Source of the DNA: Glebionis coronaria
Taxonomy: Eukaryota; Streptophyta; Magnoliopsida; Asterales; Asteraceae
Direction: 5' to 3'
DNA length: 64,000 nucleotides
Assembly: GCA_025667525.1 (NCBI GenBank)
Contig: CM046882.1
Coordinates: forward strand, 25,075,394 to 25,139,393
Part shown: positions 1-10,582 of the stretch, piece after piece
Numbering within the stretch: position 1 is the first letter of the stretch
Layout of the letters: the number at the start of each line of letters is the position of its first letter
The notes under the pieces: generated by a model
Told to the model about the DNA's origin: nothing
Databases searched by the model: none
What the model saw: only the letters and a program-made list of their open reading frames with translations
Translations under genes and position numbers: made by a program

Positions 1-2523
1 TATGATCAACCTATATAACCCATTAAACTAAGTGTGCAAAATTCTTAGAAACCTTAAACATAATACATATGCCCTAGAATAAGCCAATACAATGATGTAA
101 AGACAAATAACCCAAGGTACAAGTCATTTAGGCATAATAACCTAAAACCCTAATATTACCCATTTCACTTAGAATCAATGCAGAGTGTTTAAAGACATGT
201 GTAAAAACTTCATTAGCATTACATTTAGGTTATAATATCATATTAAGATAAGTTACAATCACCCTAAAGTACAATGCACAATATTTCAATGCATTACTTA
301 TAAATTAGGTCAAAATAGGTATTTTCACACTTTAGGCATTTTTACTTGGAATAACTTAGTAAACCAAGTGTAAAGACTTTATGAACACATTAAGGACAAT
401 GTATGATGTATAAATTTTGTTTAAATTAGTAGCTAAAGTGATAATAATGGCTTTAACAATGACTGAACCCTAGATCACTAGAAACACTAACCCGACTAGG
501 TTTCTTTCTAATTTCACTTCAAACCTTTGTTAAACTTCAAACCAAGGACCCAAACTTCTTAATTATAATGTTTAAACCCTAATTATACCCTAGTCCATCA
601 CTAATCACATTCCTAAACCCTTAATTACAAGAATTACAAAGTTACAAGCTCTAGTTTCCTATCCGGTTAGCTTTCTCCCTCCAAAACACATTCAAATGAG
701 TTTCCATCCCATTTTCAAACTTATGATCAGATCATATAGATATTTTGAGATATTTTTAAGTAGGTGGATAAGATACTTGTAGATGACACATCCTTGTTTC
801 TATCTTATTTGAGTCGGGAGCTAATTCTAGCCACAAACCATAGATATTATTTATTCTAGGCTTTAAGAATCATTCCTAGACCTCCTTAGGCATCCCTAGC
901 TTACCTAGTCGCTTACATACTGAGTTTACATGTTTTAAAGCTTAACTTAGAGGCTAAGGTTTGAAAAGAGTATAAATACGGACCTTATGCTTCATAGTTT
1001 CTAAATCCCTCACTTTCACTTCTAAACACCTATAAATTCTGTTCATATACCACCATTGAAGCCGTAAGAAGTCCCTAAGATCAGTAGAAATATTTGGGAG
1101 AATTTCTAAGAGTTCTTGAAGAGTTGTGAAGAAGATATAGTCCATATGCCCCATTAAGAGCCCTAGAATTCAGATTTTCTTGTTTGTAAGTATCCGCCCT
1201 TTTCAATAAGTTCTTTTTTATGTTATAAGTCTTTAGTAAGCTTATTTATAATCTAAATAATCTATTCCAAAAGTTCTTAGTTCGTATGATCACTTAAAAT
1301 GGAAGATATAAGCTAAAGATGTAATAAAACCCTAGTTTTGTAATCTACATGAAATAATGAGTTAAAATCCATTTCAAAATCAAGAGATCTGAAAAAGTAA
1401 TGTTATTATGATTATAAATATTCTTATAAACTTTTTTTAAGTTTCTAGATCTTTGTGTAAAATTTTGAGGTTGTTGTGTAATTTTAAGCAAGTTTGGGGA
1501 CGAAAACTGTTATTTTGAAACTATAATAATTTTGGTCCAAAAGTGTCATTTTACTAAAGTTAAAACTATAAGGATTAATATTGTTAAGTTTGAAACCTTG
1601 AGGTTGATATTAGAAGGTTGAAATTGTAAATAGTTAAACTATATGCTTAAAGGTTAAAAGAGTAATTAAGCTAAACTTACACTAAAAAGGTAATTTTTGC
1701 CAACTTTGAAACTAAAAGATATAAAGTATATATTATACTATACTTATCATGTGAAGAAAATAATAATGTATCATGTTAGTACGGAACTTTGTACAAAGAT
1801 GTTCCATCTCGATATTACATTCTAACTGAGTGGTTGGGTTTACGATTTAAAGTGCCCTCGCTCCTCAAACATTTATAGAATGGCTTCCGAGTATGATGGA
1901 CCGAACAATGATGCTATAATTACAACAATTTATCTATCAAAGAATACATAATTAATACTTAAAAGTATTAAACCTAAGATCAAAGACTTGATACTATACA
2001 AAATGTGTTAATCCAGGTTTGTGTAAGATCAAGTTGTTGTTTGTGAGACCAAGATGTTTGTTTTTGAATTAAATATATATGATGTAGCTCAGACTTTACA
2101 GATACCAGGTGAGTTCATAGCCTCACTTTTAATGCTTTCTAAATGATTTGAAAACCTATGAGGGGGATATATGCTAGAGCTGGTATACATGTGTTTTTGA
2201 ACTATATGACTTTACTGAAATATGTTATTGCACAAGTATTACAAACCTATGAATTCACTCAACCTTTGTGTTGACTTTTTAGCATATATTCCAGGTATTT
2301 GTGACTGATAGCATGAAGCATTATAAGGATGACATGAAGAGACAAGCTTGAAATTATTATATAGATTTTGGTAACCTCATATTGTAAAACTCTGATTTTA
2401 AATGATATATAAAAAATTTAATCACTCTTTTGAGCTGTTTTCTATCATTAAGACTTATATTCTACGAAGTAATACCCCAAATTAATGTTCCACAGTGTTA
2501 AGGTAAAAAATCGAGGTGTTACA
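1..2523. mobile_element. Probable solo LTR (or LTR remnant) of a chromovirus-type Ty3/gypsy element, left end outside the window
   Basis: The stretch has no convincing coding frame. It ends in TCGAGGTGTTACA at about 2511-2523, the type of 3' end seen in Del/Tekay-like chromovirus LTRs (start TGTAACACC, end GGTGTTACA). What follows (GTTTTTGTGAAC) is not a primer-binding site such as TGGTATCAGAGC, so if this is an LTR it is a solo or 3' copy. The start would lie before base 1 and cannot be checked. The rest is AT-rich low-information sequence with many in-frame stops. Ordinary intergenic DNA is the alternative. Confidence 0.3.
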
Positions 2524-2951
2524 GTTTTTGTGAACACCAAGGCTAAACAAACCGAACTCGACAGTTCAAAAAAAAAACATTATGTTATATGGCCAAAGAA
2601 ACATGGACATTGCACCATCTAAGGGTGAAGTTTAATCAAGGCTTTGTGATCTGAACCACACGTCTTTCCATATCGTAATAGAGGGACCTAACTGAATATA
2701 ACTTACACAATTTTCAGTTAGAATTCGTGATTTACTTTCCTTTTGACGTCTTCTTTATATTACAAACTCATAATTTTTATCAGTTTGTGCTTGTCCTTTT
2801 TGTCGGTTTAATAATTTTGACTTATTAAAATTTATTTTTTCGCACTTTCCATTTCACAATTTTAAAATATAAACAAAACGAAAAAGGTGTTTTAAAATTA
2901 GAAAAAACCTAAAATTTAAAAGAATACAAATGGTGTTTTAGGGAAGTCTTA
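2524..2951. other. AT-rich intergenic stretch, nothing recognised
   Basis: About 430 bases of AT-rich sequence between the probable LTR end and the Harbinger-like element. No reading frame, RNA gene or repeat was recognised. The last three bases (TTA, 2949-2951) form the left target-site copy of the next element. Confidence 0.4.
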
Positions 2952-4330
2952 GGGTGCGTTTGGTTTGTTATCCAGAATCACTATTGGTATGGTTATGATA
3001 AATGGGTAGAATGGAATGACATATTACGATTTCATTACTTGCGTTTGGTGTAAAATTTGAGATATGAATATCATATTTAGCCATTGAAGTGGTTTTCATA
3101 TTTCTAAATTTTTAATAAAAAATAACTTTAAATGTATTTTTAAACACGTATATGTGGTATACACTGAAAATTCATACTTTTTTTTATTTAATATTGAAAT
3201 CCTTGTCTTATAAAAAAAATCTAAAGGTGCTAGCTTCTATGTTGTGGGTAGAGATGGCAACGCGGTCGGGTATGAGAGGATTGGTTGATACCATCACCAT
3301 CCTCAAAGTTCAACATGTATCGCCATCCCAATCCTCATCCTCGTCAGGGTTATAATTACGTCCCCATCCCCATCCTCGTTAAGGAACAAGGACCCCCAAT
3401 GAGGAATCCGGGATTTCCCCCATTGCAAAATTTACATTTCTACAAAATTTTAAATGGTGTAACCATATTGACATCAAACAAAATTCATTCACGAGACTAA
3501 ATAATAGCCTTCAACAGAAAACATATTCAATAGTGCGACTTATCTAAGTACAAAAACCAAAGTATGGCCTCAACTAGAAACAAAAACACGAGATAAACCA
3601 ACATGACAATGGAAAAACAACCAATAACACGATCACGTGTAGCTAATGTCTTCAGGTTAAAACTCCCGCATGATTAATCAATTACAAGAGGCCAATTATA
3701 CATCAATTACAACATGCTCAAATTTTTTAGCTAAACTTGTTTTACCCAAATGCTTTTTAATTGGATCCCATAACCAGTATTCTTTTTGCATATAGAAACA
3801 TTGAATTAGATATTATTTGAAAAGATTTAAGGTTTTTTGTACACTAATTTTATTTATGCGGAATATGTATTCGGGGACGGGTTAAGGGACAGTTTCAGGG
3901 ATACGAGGCATTACCATCCCTGCCTTCATACCCGTTTTTTAGTATTGGGAATTCCACACCCCATCCTCATACCCGGTCAACTCGTGGATTCTCCGCTCAA
4001 ATCGAGGTCGGATATCGGTTTCTCCATCGGATTCGGATTTTTTGCCATCTTAGTTGTGGGTGTGTTTTTTTACTAGAGGTGAGCAATTAAGCTTTTTATT
4101 TTATTTGCTATTTATTTTAAAAAGAAAGTAGGTGATTTTTTTATGAAACACAAAAACAAAATATATAAAAAAACACGGGACATGGCATTCTTACTCATAC
4201 CAGCCCTTTTGTATATAAATGAAACTATGTGTATTCATTTTACTTTTTCATTTCATTCAATGTAACCAAACAATAATAATGAAAGGTATACCCATTCTTT
4301 GATTCCGACACATGCATACCAAACGCACCT
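2952..4330. mobile_element. Harbinger/Tourist-like non-autonomous DNA transposon, carrying a nested hAT element
   Basis: The left end GGGTGCGTTTGGT (2952-2964) is matched by the inverted right end ACCAAACGCACCT (4318-4330), twelve of thirteen bases pairing. Both sides are flanked by TTA (2949-2951 and 4331-4333). A 3-bp TTA/TAA duplication with a G-rich GTTTGG-type terminus is characteristic of the PIF/Harbinger superfamily. No transposase is encoded. The total of 1379 bp includes a second element at 3249-4052, so the element itself was only about 570 bp before that insertion. Confidence 0.7.
3249..4052. mobile_element. hAT-superfamily miniature element nested in the Harbinger-like element
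   Basis: The element begins TAGAGATGGCAA (3249-3260) and ends TTGCCATCTTA (4042-4052). The ends are inverted repeats sharing AGATGGCAA. An exact 8-bp target duplication GTTGTGGG flanks it (3241-3248 and 4053-4060), the length typical of hAT. The interior is unusually GC- and pyrimidine-rich for the neighbourhood (CCCATCC/GGGACGGG tracts) and has no transposase frame, so it is non-autonomous. It must have inserted after the surrounding Harbinger-like element. Confidence 0.85.
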
Positions 4331-4333
4331 TTA

Positions 4334-5129
4334 GATTGTGTTTGTTTTTATTAAAAAGTTTTAAATAAGAGGGAAGTGCAAAAATCAACCTTGTGGTGTG
4401 TCAAAAAATCAAAATAAATCTTTCGTTAATTTTTTCGACACCGATCATTCTTTCGTTAGTTAACGGTGCATTACACATCCCTCTAGACGGACAGTGCAAA
4501 TTATTTTCTCGTCATGTATTAACGACTTCTATAAAGGAGCGTAACTTATCTTTTTTTTAAAAGAGATAGAAGCAAAAAGACAATATTTTTAGAATCTTTT
4601 ACTAGTAAGTTTTAAGTGTTTAACCACACAAAAAGCCAATATGGTATCAAATCCTGAAATTTGTCTCCTTGTGTTAATCTTTTGGACTTATCCATTTATT
4701 GTTTAATTATTTCATACTTTATGAAATAATTATATTGTATCATGCTAAAATTATTAAAATTTTCAAACAATATATTTAGAAATAGGAAGCTAGAATCTTT
4801 TAACACAGTGACCTATGTGTTTTAGAAAGTTTAATCACACAAAAAGCCAATATGGCATCAAATCGTTCATTTTGTTGTCTTGTGTTAATCATTTTTGACT
4901 CATCCATCTATTTGTTGTTGATAAGTTGTACACCAGTTTAACAAGGACAAGCTTTCAGTTTTCTAGCAATACTTTATTGTCTAATTTTAATATTTTATCT
5001 ATCTATAGACATCGTGTGTAATGTTTTATGTTATTTGAGTTATTAATGTATTGCTTTTTAATTATTAATGAAGTTTTAGTTAATAAAAATTATGTTGGGT
5101 CATGCAAACTTGCAAAGGTCACTATTATG
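4334..5129. repeat. AT-rich spacer with a diverged ~100-bp direct repeat
   Basis: Two related blocks at about 4591-4690 and 4792-4895 share TAGAATCTTTTA at the start and then CACACAAAAAGCCAATATGG, followed by CATCAAATC-like sequence. They lie about 200 bp apart in the same orientation. There is no coding frame. They could be an old tandem duplication or the ends of an unrecognised element. Nothing else is recognised in this stretch. Confidence 0.45.
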
Positions 5130-5714
5130 TAAGAGTGATAATTTTTGACACGATATGATAAACAACACTCACGAATTTAGATAAGTTTGAGCTAAAGATA
5201 AATATGTTTGGGTAAAAACACGTTAATCCACATAACTCGTTTAACAAAATGATGTTTGGGTTGAGTAAAGCAAGTAACACGCGAACCCGTTTAGTTATAT
5301 ATAAGCTTTAAATAAATTAAATATATAACTTGAATGTTATGTTGGACTTCGATTACATGTATTTTGTTATGTATAGAGATTTACTTAATAGAAGTGAATT
5401 ACGATATTAGCTAAGATTTTCGCATAGTTAATTGTATGCTAGCTATGTTTATCATTTATTATATCTTTATATTATTTTCGTATTTAATTTAGTTAAATCG
5501 ACAAACAATAAACTTTTTCTATCGCTTGACCTATTTACTTAAATATATAAAAAAATTGTCACAAACGGGTTACACGAGTTATGTAAGTTTAGGTTAAGGT
5601 TGAGTTTCTTGACATGATTAATAAATTGGTCGTATTTGGATAGAGGTTATAATAACTCGCCAAACTTGTGAACACAAACAGGTCAACACGAACATGATTC
5701 GATCGACACTCTAA
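5130..5714. mobile_element. Possible hAT-like miniature element
   Basis: The left end TAAGAGTG (5130-5137) and right end CACTCTAA (5707-5714) are near-inverted repeats. The interior has paired GACACGA / ACACGAACATG-type subterminal sequence, common in plant hAT-derived repeats. No clean 8-bp target duplication was found, so the boundaries are tentative. No protein is encoded. Confidence 0.35.
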
Positions 5715-5798
5715 TATAAAAAAAAAAGCTAAAATGACATTGAGGTGTTAAAAATAGCTCTAAAAATAGTCACTATTACTACTTGTCTTAGTCTTATG

Positions 5799-6335
5799 TA
5801 GGGCTGTAAACAAACTAAACGTTCAGTGCATAATTTCATGAAATCGTTCGTTTAAAAGTTCGTTTATTTATTAAATGAGAACATGAATATCATTTTACGT
5901 TCGTTTAGTTAAATGAACGAACATGAACAAAAATCGTGTCGGTATGTTTATGTTCGTGAACGTCTGATTATGCGTTTATTAACGTTTGTTTATCTTCATT
6001 TATATATGTAAGCTCGTATATCATATCTTTTAACTTTGTACTTTTAGAACTGATATGTTAAACAAAACAACACTTATAATACACCATATCATGCGTAATT
6101 TGATAAGCATTATATTTTTTCTTCGTTTATTTATGATCATCGTTATTTTCGTTTAAGATTCATTAAGTTTCTTAATAAACGAACATGAACACCTCATTTT
6201 TTTAATAAACAAACACGAACAAAAAAAGTTCGTCCATTTAAACGTTCACGTTCGTTTATTTGTCAGTTTAATATTAAATAAACGAACATAAATTAAGTTC
6301 TGTTGATATTCGTCCGGTTCATTTACAACCCTCGA
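5799..6335. mobile_element. hAT-type miniature element with GTTCG-rich interior
   Basis: The left end TAGGGCTGTAAAC (5799-5811) is inverted relative to the right end GTTCATTTACAACCCT (6317-6332). Direct repeats GTCTTATG (5791-5798) and CTCTTATG (6336-6343) flank it, 7 of 8 matching, as expected of an aged 8-bp hAT target duplication. The interior is dominated by repeated CGTTCGTTTA / AACGAACATGAAC words on both strands. There is no transposase frame. The right boundary may be off by two or three bases. Confidence 0.65.
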
Positions 6336-6692
6336 CTCTTATGTATGATTTTCGAAACCTTAACTCTATGCAAAACCAGTTTTTACTTTTATTTATAGGT
6401 TATTCAAATCGTCAACAACTTACAATGATCCGATGATCCAAATACACCTAAGATCGTTTAACTTTTGTCTTATCACTTTGTTTATTTATTTTTTGGTTGT
6501 AGATAGTGTAGCTAGTATGATAAAAGCATGGCCCCTCTTGTGTATGTGGTGAGGATAAATTTAAGATTTGCATATCATACAATGGGCCATTTTACTAGAT
6601 TTTGTCTTGTAAAGACACTTGGGAATCGTCACCATATAATACTCATAGTAATCTGTTTCTAACTGTTTACAATATTATATGTTATTTATAAT
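6336..6692. other. Intergenic stretch, nothing recognised
   Basis: AT-rich sequence between the hAT-like element and the composite element. No open frame, RNA gene or repeat could be supported. Confidence 0.4.
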
Positions 6693-7878
6693 AGAGTAAA
6701 TTAAACCGTTTGTCCCTGTGGTTTGCGTTGACCGACAAGGATCGTCCCTTGACCAAAAAGCTTGCGTCGGCTGACCCTAAATGGGAAACGTTATATACCA
6801 TTAGTCCCTCCCTTTTTTCAACCCCATTAACCTCCAAATGATTAGGGGTATTTTTGTCTTTTCTTTCCCACTAGTAGCTGCAAGTTGGACAATGTTCCAA
6901 GGGACTCTGGTATTATTCTTGATAGCTGATTTTCAGAAAAGTCAAGGAGCATAAGCTTCTTCAAGTTCCCTATAGTTTCGGGTATATTACCAGAGAAATT
7001 ATTCTGATGGAAATCAAGTTTCGTAACCAAAACCGTATAGGCAATCGATGAAGGGATCCTCCCCTATAACTTATTACCAGAAAGATTGATTTCCGATAAT
7101 GAATTAAAAGATCTAAAAATATATGGGACGACCCCAGACAATTCATTGTTACTAAGGGAAAGTTGTTGTAACTTGGACATAAATCTAAATGTAACAGGAA
7201 TGGAACCCGGAAGCTTATTAGTATCAAGAAACAAGTGTGTTAAACGCCAAAGCTTACCAAACTCGAGCGGGATCCGACCCTTTAGGTCTTTAAGGTCACT
7301 AAGGTCTAGAAGTTGCAAATACATAAGGTTACCAAGAGATGGAGAAAGAGTACCGGAAGAATGTAAGCAAAAAATACATACTGTATCATTATACCACAAA
7401 ATAAAATGAAATATATATCTTCAATAAAAATAAAAATGACATGATTTTGTTTCTTGTTCTGATAATATATCACAGGGTTAAGTTTAGAATTGTTTTCATG
7501 TTTTCTTAAAAATCAGTGATTATTTTATGATTGTAATTTGGACAGCGTGTTTAAAAGAAAGAAAATCAATTTGATCAAAGATAAAATCAAGCAACAACTT
7601 CGGTTATTTACTTATCTTGTTAACTCTAAATTCGAAATCATACCATACCATGATCTTCATTTTATAAAGAGTAAATTACACCGTTCGTCCCTGTGTGCAG
7701 TGGGAAAGAAAAGACAACAATACCCCTAATCGTTTGGAGGTTAATGGGGTTGAAAAAGGGGAGGGACGAATGGTATATAACGTTTCCCACTTAGGGACAA
7801 CCGATGCAAGTTTTTTGGTCAAGGGACGATCCTTGTCGGTCAACGCAAACCACAGGGACGAACGGTGTAATTTACTCT
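6693..7878. mobile_element. Composite inverted-repeat element enclosing an LRR gene fragment
   Basis: The left arm (6693-6871) is an inverted, about 85-90% identical copy (by eye) of most of the right arm (7668-7878). The arms begin AGAGTAAATT and end AATTTACTCT and are flanked by TTATAAT on both sides (6686-6692 and 7879-7885). Between them lie a broken LRR gene piece and about 270 bp of AT-rich DNA. The right arm is a complete miniature element in its own right. The left arm lacks the last 30 bp or so, exactly where the LRR sequence begins. Either one element captured host sequence, or two copies landed in opposite orientation. The superfamily is not certain. Confidence 0.55.
6872..7399 (-). 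pseudogene. Fragment of a plant leucine-rich-repeat protein gene (receptor-like kinase/protein ectodomain), broken
   Basis: Read on the minus strand, this encodes about seven plant-type extracellular leucine-rich repeats with the LxxLxLxxNxLxGxIPxx pattern. Examples are LTHLFLDTNKLPGSIP and LDFHQNNFSGNIP, with the variants SGVVP, SRIIP and KGRIP. Such repeats form the ligand-binding ectodomain of receptor-like kinases and receptor-like proteins. Only repeats are present: no signal peptide, transmembrane segment or kinase domain. The frame is interrupted between about 7030 and 7085, so the piece needs two reading frames. The downstream end is cut exactly at the inverted repeat near 6871. It is a captured or truncated gene piece and not a functional gene. 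The parent gene cannot be named. Confidence 0.75.
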
Positions 7879-7883
7879 TTATA
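7663..7883. repeat. Miniature inverted-repeat element with perfect 30-bp terminal inverted repeats
   Basis: Positions 7666-7695 and 7851-7880 are exact reverse complements over 30 bases (AAAGAGTAAATTACACCG...). The pairing extends three more bases outward because the flanks are the palindrome-like TTATAA. The 155-bp interior has no coding potential. The same sequence, inverted and lacking one end, forms the left arm of the composite at 6693-6871. The family resembles a widespread GAGTAAATTACA...GTCCCTGTGG class of plant repeats. Confidence 0.7.
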
Positions 7884-8991
7884 ATAGTAACTCTTTGATG
7901 AGAGAGTTTTCTAACCAAAAACAATAATATGAAATTATGAACTAATTTGGTATTTAAAGAAGAGCAATGATAGGACCACGAAGAGTAAACAAAAACAATT
8001 TCACAAAATGATATAGAATAAATTATATGGATTCAATAATGTACAAATCATTACACACATTATTTTGAGAAAAAAAATTATGAACTTTTTGTGATCTTAC
8101 AATTTCTTTTAAAAGAAGAGTGTCTAAGTTACAAGGAAGCTTTTTGTTGCCTCTTTAAGCATCTCAAATGCATAAAATTGTAAAATAAATTATGTAAATG
8201 CAGAAATGCTCTCTGTGTTTTATTCAAACTGCAGGCGACTTTCCCATTTTTGCGAAAATGCAGGCAACCTCCTCAGCATTTGGTATAAGTGGGCAGGCGG
8301 CCTCCCCGACCTTTAACGCTGTTAACTTTGACTCGTTAACTAAGGGCATGACCTTCATTTTACAACATTTTGCTTGATATACTTATTGCAACAATGGTCC
8401 CCTTGTTTCCTATTAATACCATCGACAGAGTGGTTACCATTCACCAAACAAGGTGGCAACTCCTGTGGAAATCTTCGAACATAGCTTGTCACAACCTGCC
8501 TCTGCATCTCTCCACCACCATCGCTGTTGGAGTTTAGAAAATCCACACTTTTGGGTCTTCTAAAAAACCACGTATAAGTTCATAAGCACATTCATAAACG
8601 CTTAATCAAACACTTTATTTAGGCTTATTTGACACATACAAGCTAATAAGCCCAACATATATAAGCTTAACCAAACACCCGCGCATAAACAACAGAGAAG
8701 CCTAGAAAACCCCAGATTCATTTAAAAAATATGGTTTGTAGAAAATTATCATTGTTCTTTGACCTTCTTAATTATACTCAAACCTATAATCCTTCTCAAT
8801 TTTCTTATTGTTCTCAAAGCTTTGGTTATTGAAGGAGCCTGAATCAATTTTGGTGTAAACTTTGGTTGAAAATTATCATTCCCTGATGATGAATTTTGAT
8901 TTTTGTAAGAGGTGTTTTAGAAAGACAATATTTTGCAAAGTGCCCTATTTTATCACATCTAAAACTATCCACTCCCTCAGTAGATTGATTC
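7884..8991. other. Intergenic stretch to the left edge of the Athila nest
   Basis: About 1.1 kb of mostly AT-rich sequence with a short C/G-richer block at 8225-8340 containing three spaced GCAGGC words (GCAGGCGACTTT, GCAGGCAACCTC, GCAGGCGGCCTC). No gene was recognised. A 63-codon minus-strand frame at 8355-8546 has no recognisable features. GATTC at 8987-8991 would be the left target copy for element B, but its partner is outside the window. Confidence 0.4.
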
Positions 8992-9073
8992 TAATAAGTG
9001 TGAAAATACTTATCCTTTTACCACTTATTTCCAATAATAACAAGACCAAAACGTGTATTTTATGTCGTAAAAG

Positions 9074-9469
9074 TTGAAATTATGCGTGGTTTGTGTTTTT
9101 ATTGTGTTTCAGGATAAAAATATGAAAAAGGAAGAAAACATGGGCTATCACGGGCTTTTATCGAAGAAAACGAGAAAAGACGAAGTCAAAAGATCAAGAG
9201 TGCAAAAAGAACGGAAGTCCAAGGCCTATTCTGAAGATTTATCGAAGAAGAAGTCTAAAGACGGAAGTTTAATGAAGTCGAAGAACTCAAGTCTAATAGA
9301 AGAAGAAAATTATAAGACGAGTTCAATTTATGTCGACAAATCCCAAGACGGCGTCGAGAAAGACAAAGAATTTAAATCGAGTCGAGAAAACAAGAAGAAA
9401 GAGAGAAGACACAAGACCTTCCTCTCCTTCTATATATACCCTCCTAATGTGTCATTAGGAGGGTGTTAG
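9074..9469 (+). other. Conserved lysine/serine-rich reading frame in U3 of element B LTR1 (131 codons)
   Basis: The frame is open upstream of the TATA box and is rich in Lys, Ser and Glu (KKTRKDEVKRSR, EDLSKKKSKDG). The LTR2 copy keeps it open (49418-49801, 127 codons). The diverged LTRs of element A keep a related shorter frame (11833-12069 and 24028-24264) sharing ENMG-HG, K-RKD, EDLSKK and KDG. No domain is recognised. Purine-rich DNA has few stops, so openness alone is weak evidence. In element D the frame is shifted. It is probably a conserved U3 DNA feature; translation is not demonstrated. Confidence 0.25.
9431..9463 (+). promoter_or_regulatory. TATA box and immediately adjacent hairpin, element B LTR1
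   Basis: TATATATA at 9431-9438 is the only strong TATA-like motif in the LTR and sits about 440 bp from its start. It is followed at once by a perfect stem with 11-base arms, CCCTCCTAATG (9439-9449) and CATTAGGAGGG (9453-9463), with loop TGT. LTR2 has the same arrangement at 49763-49795 with one mismatched pair. The hairpin would lie at or just after the transcription start. Confidence 0.6.
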
Positions 9470-9963
9470 TTATTTAGTTAATTGTCTAGTTTTATTTTTA
9501 AGTGTGTTTTTAATTTTCTTCTCTCTAGTGTTTCAAGCTTATCAAACCTTCATTAATCTTGTAATCTTTGATCTTAATCTTTAATCTAATCAAGTTTATT
9601 TCATAATTCTCATTCTACCTTTCTTAATAATCTATTGTTTTTGCTTAATTAATCATGTAGATGGTTTAATTTTGTTAATGATGTGATTGTTTTGATTATT
9701 TGATTTTGCTTATTGAGTTGGTGTGTTTTTGAGTTTTTAGACTAAGGTGCTTATTTGCTTAATTTTTATGTTTATTAGTTTTAAAAATAAGTTGATTTTG
9801 ATAGCTTAATATTTTTATAAAAAGTTGATTTTTAAATTTTGCTTATTTAGTATTTTTAAAAGTTTTAAAATCCTAGCTTATTCACTTTTTCTAAAAATCT
9901 TTTTGGTTAAAGTTTTGGTTAAGTGCTTATTAGAGTTTTACTTATTTGCTTATATCTATTCTT

Positions 9964-10582
9964 ATTCGGATTTTTCCCAAAACCCTTTGATTCCGTATAA
10001 GTGATTTGAGCAGTATTCTGGATTTGTATTCGTAAAAGATTCCGGATAACACCGAAAATTTTAGATCCCGGGTAAGCTTCATCAGTGTGGATTCCGGATT
10101 AGCCTTCAAATTACCAATTCCGGATAGTCATACAAAGTTTCGATTCCGGATAGTGTCAACAACACGGATTCCGGATAAATACCCGAAAACAAATTCTGGA
10201 TAAGCTTTCGGAGCGCCAATTCCGGATAAGAAGTAGAAATTACAGATTCCGGATAAGTCGAATTATACATTCCGGATAAGTAGCAGAAAAATAGATTCCG
10301 GATAAGCATTTGTAGTTGGATTCCGGATAACTTCTCAGGCACACATTCCGGATAATGTAGTTTAACCAGATTCCGGATAAGCATTTGTAGTTGGATTCCG
10401 GATAACTTCTCAGGCACACATTCCGGATAACGTAGTTTAACCAGATTCCGGATAAGCTTGTAATCACCCATTTCCTGATTAGCAACAAAAACCAGTATTC
10501 CGGATAAGAACCTTTTCCCATATTCCGGATATCATCTACAACCCACATTCTGGATAAGGGATTCATTTCGGATTCTGGATAA
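9964..10582 (+). repeat. 25-bp-period array of ATTCCGGATAA motifs in element B LTR1
   Basis: About 25 copies of a motif close to ATTCCGGATAAG start near 9964, 9990, 10015, 10039, 10064, 10091, 10117, 10143, 10168, 10193, 10219, 10246, 10269, 10295, 10320, 10345, 10370, 10395, 10420, 10445, 10471, 10497, 10522, 10547 and 10572. The step is 23-27 bp, mostly 25. The motif is conserved over about 11 bases; the 14 bases between are mostly unique. A 75-bp three-unit block (10295-10369) is repeated at 10370-10444 with one visible change. It lies between the TATA box and the LTR end. Confidence 0.85.

Noticed and set aside
3152..4076. Plant protein fragments in the left flank
   Set aside because: The frames lie across the ends and pyrimidine-rich interior of DNA elements and show no domain.
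9964..10582. CRISPR array
   Set aside because: The regular repeat-spacer look is superficial. The repeat is only about 11 bases, the sequence is in a plant LTR, there are no cas genes, and part of the array is duplicated as three-unit blocks.
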